Of a DNA stretch of 64,000 nt, positions 45,585-54,371 are shown one piece after another; within the stretch, counting starts at the first letter, position 1, and the number at the start of each line of letters is the position of its first letter. Both the position numbers and the translations under genes were made by a program. The notes under the pieces were generated by a model. It was not told the origin of the DNA. It searched no databases and was given only the letters and a program-made list of their open reading frames with translations. The DNA is from Mesodorylaimus sp. YZB2_4 (Eukaryota; Nematoda; Enoplea; Dorylaimida; Dorylaimidae): NCBI GenBank assembly GCA_030248295.1, contig JASANH010001212.1:434001-498000 (forward strand), written 5' to 3'.

Positions 45585-45944
45585 TCACTCCTCGTGACTG
45601 GACATGTGCTTACCTCTGTCATGCCGTAGTTGAACATGCTTCAGTTTCTCCTCGATTTCCTGCCGCAGCTTTTCGCCTCTCCAGGCCAGCTTTTCTCTGA
45701 TCTCCTTCATGGTGTTATCCTTCCGTTCAATATTTATCAGTATGGTCGTGCCCGGTGAAGGTGTCGTGGTGAAGCGTTTAGATGGCGACGGGGTCCTTCC
45801 TTGCCTGCTCGTATTGGTGTCCCCGCGTTTTAGGTCTGATGCACGATCAGAGTTTGACGATAGCACAAGGCGAACATCTCTGGCATCGATGTCGGGTAGC
45901 GATGCATCTGTGGGGGGCGCTGATCCGCAGTAACCGTTGGGCAT
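45585..45944 (-). CDS. Charged coiled-coil protein, unrecognised, possibly partial
   Basis: The frame from ATG at 45944 encodes a Ser/Thr/Pro-rich, disordered N-terminus (RQGRTPSPSKRFTTTPSPGT) and a C-terminal helix DNTMKEIREKLAWRGEKLRQ then EIEEKLKHVQLRHDRGKH with heptad-like spacing. A GTAAGC follows RHDR near 45614, so the stop nine codons on may be intronic and further exons may exist. The helix resembles part of a stathmin-type repeat only loosely. I do not name it. Confidence 0.4.
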   Translation of the reverse strand: MPNGYCGSAPPTDASLPDIDARDVRLVLSSNSDRASDLKRGDTNTSRQGRTPSPSKRFTTTPSPGTTILINIERKDNTMKEIREKLAWRGEKLRQEIEEKLKHVQLRHDRGKHMSSHEE

Positions 45945-48900
45945 TGACTTAATTGGGTGAGACCAGTGCGAGTGGTCGTTCGAACATCGACTGCAATTGG
46001 TGCATCGATTGCGACTGCCATACAGACGATCAGAGATGGCTTGAATGCGACTCGAGCTGCGGGTCGACTGATACCCACTGCTGCCAGATCGATTGCTTAG
46101 CTCTATTGGCTTCTTTTCTATCCTGCAAGTCAGCAGAGTTTCCTATCGGTTATTCAGGGGAGTGCATTCAGCTTGGCGCGCCCGATATTTCACATGCAAT
46201 GCTGCTAGGTGTGAGTTAGTTTCCAATGAGTCACAGTTTCTTATTGAGGCACGCATACTGTTTTACAGCAGGGGGTGCAAACGCGTCTGGAGCTAGAGAG
46301 CATGCAGGCACAAAGACCTCAGCAGGCCAGCTGGCTATTCTCTCCGATCGAAGTTCCCTGCATATTCTAATGTACTCATTGTTTGGCGCGGTGGGTAAAC
46401 GTTCTGATGGGAGTCATGGAACAAAAGGGTGACGAGTGCTGCGAATCTTACCACTCTTCCAAGACAGGACTCGTCGTTTTTAACGGAGCTGTGACCAGAC
46501 CCGATCGCAATGGCAGCACCAGTCGGCCACTGTCCGCCGAGAATGGCCTGAAACAGGGGCAAGAAAAATTGCCAGAGCTGATCCAATTAGACGGGTGTCA
46601 CTAACGCGTCGTAGTATTTGAATCGATTCACTCCTCCCACGTCGCCGCTGCAGTCGAGTCGAGCTTGCACGACAGGTGACACGAAATGGGTCTTTTCCGT
46701 GGGGTCTATAAGAACCACGAATTAAAGATCCAGCAAACATGCGAATGAGAAAACAGTCCTCTTTGGGCATGAATGTTCAAAAAGTCTACGATAATAAGAT
46801 GCGCCGTGTCCAAGCAACAGAAGTCGGAATTGAGGTTACCAAGGTTGCATGTGGACACGGAAGCGTGACGGACGGAAGCCTCAGCTTTTCTGGGATAATT
46901 GAAAGGGGTGCGCAGGAAAGTGAACGGGATATTGTCGATGAGACAGCTATTCATGTGAATGAGAAGCGTGTGCTTGACCAGGTGTCGAGACAAAGGAACA
47001 AGTGGAATAGGATATGGGAGCAGGACAGGTGAGGACGTCAATAATGCAATCGGCCATACGCACTGAAGGATAGATGGTAAGGCTGTGAAGTGACCATCTA
47101 TATACGTGGCATCCATGTCCACGCTTTACATGCCTCATCCATGAATATGTCAAGAAGGTGCGACAAAGGTGCCTACATTACATATGCATTAAGGTGCGAC
47201 TGCCTTCACAATACAGTCATCCTGGCAGGTAAAGCAATCAGGTAGTGCCGTATAACATGCAGGATTGCTAAAGCAGCAGCTGGGCACCATTGCTTACTCT
47301 CCTCTCCACTCGTTAGGCTCTTTTCCTTTCCACTCTTTCTGGCCGTTCTCGCACTGTGGTGACCATTGGTCATCTGGTTTACCACCGGGTCGGCCATATT
47401 CGGATCCTGAAACTCATTTTATGTGCGGATCAGAATTCAATGATCCCTGTTTCAGTCCTAATCTCAAAAAGGCATCATCTGTTAGTCCTTACCGATCGAG
47501 CAGAGATTATCTTTTCTTTGGTCTTAATCATTTCATTCAGGTCCGAGTGAACTCGAAATAGGTTCAGCAGTCACCAATATTCGGCCCGCACAAAGGGTGC
47601 CCCTCTCTATCAGCTTATCCCGATTGCGTGACAAGCATTCGGCGAACAAAGCTCTCGCAGACTGGATTCACAGAGAAGAGCGAATAGTGAATTGTGCCGG
47701 TTGCTATGTAGTCGCCCGTTTCCAATAAACTGCCTTACCTCCCACCGTTTCTGACTAAGCCCAGGTATACACATCGATTTGTATATTAGCCTTGAGTTCG
47801 AGCAAAGAATTCTGGGACAGATCGATACATGGAAACGAGCTTGCTTCTATCGTTGCGCAGGACCCGACGGGGGTAGGGGGGGGCAGGTGGATTGACGTGA
47901 CGATGGCAAGGAAATAAAGATAAAATTTAATAGAATATACCCACCGACAGAGATGTAATTAGAAGGTTTTCCGACGATAAACCAAAGTGGTGACAGGCCG
48001 CGAATGGAAAGAGAATACGAAAAAGACGATTGTGCCACCTTGTGCATTGCTTTGGGCCATCCGACAGCGCCAGCAATATATAGAACGGGTGAAAAATGGC
48101 TCTTTCGCGAGACTACTCAGACAACAAGTTAATAGTGCCCTCGATAAAGCGGTAGCTATCAGCCAGGATAAATCGGAGTAATTATCCGACTATCCAGTTG
48201 TCCCAACTCAAAATATCCGGGCAGATGTTTTGCTTTAGTGAGACCACATTGGAGACTCCTGCATTGTTTGTTTAGATCCTACATCGTGGCAAATAAATAA
48301 CTGGTGCAAAAACTGAGCGACTAAATTAGGCCATTAGACTTGAATAAAGCCAAATTAGAAGGCACACAGGCAAAAACTTGTGGTTTAAGTGCCGGACTCG
48401 CTCGCCTGGATCAGCTGAAGGTTCAGGGCATCAGGGATTGAGATTCCGTGTGTGTGCGCCTCGGTTTCTAACTCTGACGTAAGTCTCATTCTGCGATACA
48501 TCATGTTTGGACCAAATTATTCCAGTCGCACTGATATTCCTAGGATTGGATTGGTTGATCCACTGACTCGGCTTTTGGGAAATATACAGCCTCAAGCCAT
48601 ACCGGATCGCTGATTCAAAGTGGTAGCAGGTGTACTGCTTATAATCCAAAACAATTCATGGCGCTGGTCTTATATAACTGCTGGTGTCCAATGTAACCAG
48701 CATTAGCTGTCTGGAGATCAGTACTCCACTGGTTGATGCTTCAGCCGCAGGTATAGTCACAAGACGTGCTTTGGTCAAGCTGGGGTTTTTCTCCTAGAAA
48801 CTTTGGTCTGTCGCATCCTAATTTACTGTGCGTCCGCCTATCAGAGGGTAGAGGTGGGCTTGATACATGCTATTCGTGGAAATCGTTGTATTTCCGTGTT

Positions 48901-49005
48901 GTCATAACCTGCAGAAATGCTGCGGTAAGAGAAACAGTGGAACCTTGGTGACTGCCTTAGCTACCAGGAAATGCTAGCCTGTCTCCCTTGGTGAGGTAGC
49001 CATGT
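45945..49005. other. Gene-poor region with isolated exon-like fragments
   Basis: Possible coding fragments without a clear gene: minus-strand TEKTHFVSPVVQARLDCSGD then VNRFKYYDALVTP (about 46715-46600) joined by TTTCAG to AILGGQWPTGAAIAIGSGHS (to about 46450); plus-strand PETHFMCGSEFNDPCFSPNL to FGLNHFIQVRVNS (47405-47560); plus-strand AIRQRQQYIERVKNGSFARL then LRQQVNSALDKAVAIS, stop at 48181. They are too few and unordered to call genes. A copy of the 200-bp repeat lies at 48693-48835. Elsewhere I see nothing. Confidence 0.35.
48693..48835 (-). repeat. About 200 bp interspersed repeat, copy 4, diverged
   Basis: On the minus strand: GGATGCGACAGACCAAAG, CACGTCTTGTGACTATACC, GCGGCTGAAGCATCAACC, matching the order in the copies at 6465, 33407 and 42000 with more substitutions. 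Confidence 0.6.
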
Positions 49006-49009
49006 TTAC

Positions 49010-49250
49010 TTGATATCATGCCAGCCATGCGAGCACCTAACCAGCGTGTCTCTCCACTTGGGACACCTCGACCGTACTAGGTGAGTCACCCACGGCCTGG
49101 CGTGCAAGGTCAGCGAGGGTTTATGGCTCGCAAACCGACTTCTGTTACCAGGGATCGAACCCGGGACGAGCCTAGCCACTCGCTCCCAAGCAGTATGGAG
49201 AGACGAGTACCCGAACCGCTGCACCACCGCGGCCGCCCCGACTTCGAGCT
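49010..49250 (-). repeat. tRNA-derived SINE, family 2
   Basis: On the minus strand the head reads GCCGCGGTGGTGCAGCGGTT (A box region) and, about 55 bp later, CCCGGGTTCGATCCCTGG (a perfect B box, GGTTCGATCCC). It then continues into about 150 bp of non-tRNA body containing GACTCACCTAGTACGGTCG. The acceptor stem does not close and the anticodon arm is not normal, so it is a SINE rather than a tRNA gene. Confidence 0.75.
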
Positions 49251-49919
49251 GGTGATATCCTTTGCACGTATCCCGTTGGTTTCACTTCGAGCTAGCAAGT
49301 AGGTATCTGATACTTGGTTCAAGTGTTGGCCATATTCGCTGAATACTCCACTACTTCGACTGTTTGAACAAGCGACACGCTGCTTTCTTGTAATGATGTG
49401 TCATTTCTTTTACTTATGTGCGTCTTTGTGTGTGTGTACGCGCAATTCTGATTCTACAAGAAATTCTTTGAGAAAAACAAGGCCTCTTATCCCGTTATTA
49501 TACTGTAACCGTTGACATCAATGACGCACAGTACATATACGGCAAGTGATATGAAAACGTGATTGCTGACCTCTGCGTCGTTCTAGTGAAGTCTTGGTGA
49601 GATGGCTGGAATGCAATCCCCTAATTTTAGTGAGTGGAAGAAAGCGACGAGGTGAAATTCCAAACCAGTCAGTATTGCGTGGCTCATTTATTAGAGCTAG
49701 CCTACGTCAGTGTTCAATCGACCCTACAAGCTCCCCAAGGACGAACGCCGAATCACGGCACCATCGCGCGACCTGACCCGACCTGACCGTGCTTACACAT
49801 GTGGAACGCATGTCTCAAACTCGACCCGGTCACCCGTTATCTTCCGACACCCAGAACACAGTCTCATCGGACAGACATTGCACGCACAGTCACCACCGAG
49901 GCACATCATCGATCGCAAA

Positions 49920-51433
49920 TCACTTGGCGGGCTGGCCGAGCTTCGAGCCGAACACATTCATGAACACTTCTTGGATGATGGGGAACGAGACTTGACCCTT
50001 GTCGTCGGCCTCCGTCTTCAGCTAGGCCTTGGCCTGGTTCACTTCGTCCGCCGTCCAGCATCTCGATCGGCACCGTCACGCCCTGACCCATCTGCTTCAG
50101 TTTCTGAAAAGGGAATGCGCGTCAGCCGACACCGCCTCTCGCCCAACCGAGTCCTTACCTCGAACACCTCCAGGAAGTTCATCTCGCCACCAGGGGCACC
50201 GGCCGCAACGGGAGACTTGGTACTGGCAGTGGCGGGAGACGCCGTCACGGGGGAAGCCGACTTGCCTGTGCCGCCTGATTGCTTGCCGGAGGTCGGGGCT
50301 GGCTGGGCTGTGCTCTTGTCGATGATGGTGCTGAAATGAGAGCATGCTCTTTCGAGTAAGATCACGACCAATGGGACTTACCGGAAGGAGACGGCCATGG
50401 GGTCCTGCTGGTTGATCGACCGCAACGTCATGGCCACGCTCTTTTCTCGATCCAGTTCGGCCACGTTCGTACCGATGAGCAGGATGTTGGTCAGGTCTTC
50501 GATCAGGGCCCTCGCCGCCGGGTGTCCCGCCGCGTCCAGGTGCGTGAAGTTGGCTCGTTGCGGTCCGCAGGCCATGTGCCCCGCCAGGGAGGTCGTGATG
50601 GGCATGGAGGCGAATTGCTTGTCTTTCGGCACGTCCACGATCTGAAACACACAACTCGTCAGCGGCGGTCAGGAAAAGCCGAGTACACTAGCTTACCTGG
50701 TAGTAGCCAGCCTTGGCCGCGCCCCATGGCACTGGGCCATAGGGCTGCCCGAGGCGGCGGTAGGTGGCCGCTCGACCGTCCTTGGCCGCATCCATTCGAT
50801 CGGCGACGGCGTCCCAGAGTTGATCGGGCGTGAACGTGGCGGCGGGTACCTTGGCGGTGATCTCGTCCACTTCGGCCGTGTCCACCACTCCGGAGCTGAC
50901 CAAGGCGAGCACGGCGGGTTTGAGGACGGCTTGGGGCAGCGACATGATCTTGGCCAGTTCTTGCAGCACGTCGACGGTCTCTTGCAGCACCGGTTGCTTC
51001 GATTCTTTGACGGCCTCGTCCACTTTGCCCATGGCTGCCAGCAACGTTGGGCTCGCCTTCGGCTGAAACCGACGAGAGCCCTGCTCCCCTGGGGACCCGA
51101 CTCGTACAAGGCAGCTACTTACGTCGGACGCTTGCTTGACTTGATCGGTGGCCGCGGCGAACGGGCCGCTTTTGAAGTCTTTGCCGAGGGGCAGCTTTTG
51201 CTGGGCGATGCGTTGGAGACGGAAATGCGGTTTCAGGAAGTGCTTGCACGTCGCTCGAGCGTACGACACTTGGCTTCGCAACGACGGCGGGACCTGCTTG
51301 ACCGTGGCCAGGGCCTCGAACAGGGACGACAGGAACTGCGCTTTGTTGTGCATGGCGATCGGATCGGGCTGAAAATGAAGAAAAGAGTTATGATGAGGAG
51401 AAGGCGGAAAGGCCGATGACTTACGGCAGCCAT
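49920..51433 (-). CDS. GC-rich multi-exon gene, unrecognised product
   Basis: Exons with clean splice sites: MAA (51433-51425); 51368-51123, PDPIAMHNKAQFLSSLFEAL; 51062-50697, PKASPTLLAAMGKVDEAVKE to AAKAGYYQ; 50641-50382, IVDVPKDKQFASMPITTSLA to NQQDPMAVSFR; 50330 to about 50160, a low-complexity SGGTGKSASPVTASPATAST segment; and a last exon from 50103. The product is about 400 residues, mostly alpha-helical, without signal peptide or membrane segment. Codons are strikingly G/C-ending compared with neighbours. In the last exon the frame that looks conserved at the end (LKTEADDKGQVSFPIIQEVF to KLGQPAK-stop at 49920) is reached either by a 58-nt intron (50079-50022, GTGACG...CCTAG) or only by a frameshift plus an in-frame TAG. 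I do not recognise the family. Confidence 0.68.
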
Positions 51434-52351
51434 TCTTCGCACACTTCGACTCGACGATCAACCAAATCACTCGCACACGACACGATTCGACTTCGACTTC
51501 GACACGGGAGCTCACTTTCGAAGAAGCGCTCACGACGGGCAGCGAAAGGAGGAATGACGAGGCAGGTGAGGAGCGGGTCCTCCTGAAATCGACCAGTGTA
51601 AAGTAACCGGAAGTAGCCAATCAGGAGCCTGTTCCTATGGTCACGTGACATTGAACACTGTAAAGTTCGTGAGGAAGGTGTAAATATAACCCTGGGGAAG
51701 TTTCATGCAAAATAGTCTCTGTGCGGCAAATCTCATCGCATGCTTATCAGTGAACTTTGGACGTACGATGGCTTTCGCAGCCAGCGGCTTGGTTTTGGGC
51801 TGCACTGTTGATGGTATGTTGCCATTCCATCCTCCGATTGCAGTTATCTTCCAGCATGCTCTCTGAATACCGTTTCTTAGCTTCTGACAGCAATAGTTGG
51901 ATCCACACCATAGCCATGACTTGATCGCCATCGCAGTCGCAGCTCTGTCTGGCTGACCCCATGGTCAAAATGAAGCTAAGGAGGTTAGGTTGGATACAGA
52001 GCTTTCTCGACGCCTCCGCTACCCTGTGCTCTGGGGTGAGCCAGATGCTCAAGGATCCGTTTGTCTGGGGCATGTTCTTCGTGCTGGTCAAGTTACACCA
52101 AGTCTATAAGACCACGTGTCTTATAGAATAGGTTTATTACTCGACCGCACCGAGTACGCACAGGCATAACCACTGATTAGTCGAACGAGCGTCAAGCCAA
52201 AGAGCAAGAGTGCACTGACACAGAACAACAAACAACACAAATCAGACAAAGGGAGACGAGTTCCACACACAGCAATCCCCAGATATCACCAGACAGGCCT
52301 GATTAGACGATGTCGCACTCATTTACATAACTTGATCTTTATTCCCCCTTA

Positions 52352-53278
52352 CAGGTCCAGCTGTCGCAGAAGAAGGCCAAGGAAGAGTCAGGTGGTGGTT
52401 TGGAGCACAGAGAATTCAATTGGCATTCCAGTAAAATTTGCAACAAGAGCGTTGTTTTCGGAAGAATTTTGAGTTTTAACTCAAACGACGCACACCAGGC
52501 GCCATACTTGATCAGTAATGCGTTATGTTACTGTGCCAACTACCTGCCATATTTAGAACTGACTCCGCTTCACCAGCGCTGCCTGGTGACTCCGCTAGGT
52601 ACCTTGGCCTTCATTCTTACCCCCGTTCACTTCTTACTCCTTTACCGTTGTCTGGGCATCACAGTCGACCAAGGGGGCAGTCATATACTGACGCGCCTTA
52701 CCAGTATTATCTCACCAAATCAATCAATCAATGGACATGCAGTGCTGACCTACATACTGGGGTGTGTTCGGCCCCTCACGCTGACGGAATTCGCCTCGGA
52801 CAAGATAGTGGGCTTCCCCATCTACTGGCAAGCCAATTGCATCTCCCTGCACTGGCTCTACCTGCCTGTCGTCCGAGGACCTGGGGAACTCCAGAGGATG
52901 ATCTTCTGTCCCCTGTTTAAGCGTCCCTACCGGCCTCGTTGCCTGCTGGGTTAGGCGTCTGCCTGTCACGCCAGGTGCGCAGTTACGGGCGAGTGTTCGA
53001 CTCGTGGACCGGTAAATCATTTCGTGTAAAATGTGTCCCTTCACCCTCGAGTGCGCAAAAGCGTTTGGTGATGTGGTAAAACATGAACATGAACATGAAC
53101 TTATCATTCACCTTGCTTGCAGTTGTCACCAATGAATTATGGGATTTTTAAGTGAAGCAAGAAGCGCAAGAGGCCCCACCAGATTCGGCTGATCGCGCCG
53201 ACGACGGGAAACGAGTCGATGGCAGCGAGCTACGAGCAACAGCTGATGGACAAAGATCAGGCAGTGATTATGCCTGAG
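52352..53278 (+). other. Exon-like fragments of a possible plus-strand gene interrupted by a SINE
   Basis: After a CCTTACAG near 52351 a short segment encodes VQLSQKKAKEESG and is followed by a GTGGTG donor-like site. Near 53155-53278 the frame KKRKRPHQIRLIAPTTGNES then MAASYEQQLMDKDQAVIMPE-stop looks strongly coding. The intervening 700 bp include the family 1 SINE. A short frame at 51961-52131 (MVKMKLRRLGWIQSFLDASA) may or may not belong. Joins cannot be proved by eye, so I mark it as a candidate only. Confidence 0.3.
52927..53100 (+). repeat. tRNA-derived SINE, family 1, copy B
   Basis: Shares GGCGTCTGCCTGTCACGCCA (variant), CAGGTGCGCAGTTACGGGCG, a B box GAGTGTTCGACTC, the block TAAATCATTTCGTG and the end TGATGTGGTAAAACATGAAC with copy A at 2899-3056. 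It has no C run (C-poor TGTGTCCCTTCACCC instead) and ends in three ATGAAC/CATGAA units at 53083-53100. Confidence 0.75.
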
Positions 53279-54371
53279 TGATGGGAAATGATCGGCACAT
53301 GTGAATCAGTCTGAGTCTTGTAATGTGTGCTAAAAATGATTTTGATCACGTGGTCAAAGCAGCCGAACCAGCAGAAAGCACGGGTTGCATGTGGACAAAA
53401 CAATGATACCAATGGACAGAGAAGCGGCCACCGCGACTGCACCAGGACTCCTTGACACGCGCTCAATAGACTCGGCGAAGGGAACACTGACGATGGGATG
53501 CAGCCTCATACAAGCAGGGTCCTGTACACTACTGTGTACACGGCGCTGGTGCTGGCATTGACTAGCTTTATGGAGACAAATGGTGCAAAATACAGATTTG
53601 TCTGCTTGGCTGATCTTCATCCCCTAAAGCCACCATCTTAGGGGTCCCTACTCGGATGGACCTCTGCAGGTTCGAATATTTCACTGCGTGGTCTCCCCGC
53701 GACAGCGAGGGTTGGAAGACCAAAACCAGCAACTGGTCTAAACGCATATAGTAGCCCGTGTGGTAACCTGAAGGAAATCCCTGCCTTGCAGAATCATCCT
53801 GCCGTGGTCTACATCAGGAACTTTTACACTTTGGGTAAACAAAGCAGGAAGCGGCTTTCTTATGATATGCTTGGCTGACAGACGCAACTCTCATACGTCA
53901 ACGTAGTGTAAAAGAAATAGATTTCTGCAACAGGCATGTGTGCTATGCTGCGTGATAATGACCAACAGCCGCCATGTAATTTTAAACTCGCGCCTTTTAT
54001 GTGCTAAGCATAGCTTACTTGCTTTCCGGTGTCCGCAACCTGCCCGTGGTCCCGTGTGCGCGTACCGTTCTCTCTCTAGCGGGCAGGTACATTGATCATG
54101 TTTCAAGGGGCCGTATACTAAAGTGTAAAGGAATTTTGCATGTTTATTATTCTCAAAATGGTCCTTCGATCGACAACTTTTAGTGTTATTGGTACGAAGG
54201 CGCAATAGAGAACTCTTTCAAGAAATCAAAATCGAGACAAATCTGTGCGGGTAAGAAGAAGTTGGAAAAAAGGTAAGATTGAGGCCACGGGACGTGTTTT
54301 ATTGCCGCATTGTTTTTATGGTCCTGTTGCTAACACTATCGTCTGATATTGTTATAGGGTATCTCTGGACA
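53279..54371. other. Intergenic stretch upstream of PWWP2
   Basis: No recognised gene. The interval 53640-53830 is GC-rich and repeat-like, with a B-box-like GCAGGTTCGAATATTTC, possibly an old SINE fragment. Confidence 0.4.

Noticed and set aside
46450-46720. Leishmanolysin-like fragment (FVSPVVQARLDCSGD)
   Set aside because: Only a few residues agree. The diagnostic HWE block and zinc site are absent.
46706-47122. Pair of overlapping opposite-strand frames (138 and 97 codons)
   Set aside because: Mirror-image frames with no family match and no splice context.
50820-51419. 199-codon plus-strand frame opposite the GC-rich gene
   Set aside because: Antisense shadow produced by high third-position GC on the real coding strand.
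49920-51433. First thought to be a mitochondrial processing peptidase/UQCRC2-like protein
   Set aside because: No HxxEH-type motif, no matching blocks, and the helical content is different. Left unnamed.
52400-52954. 185-codon plus-strand frame
   Set aside because: Unlike any protein, with low-quality composition, and it runs into the family 1 SINE head. Likely chance.
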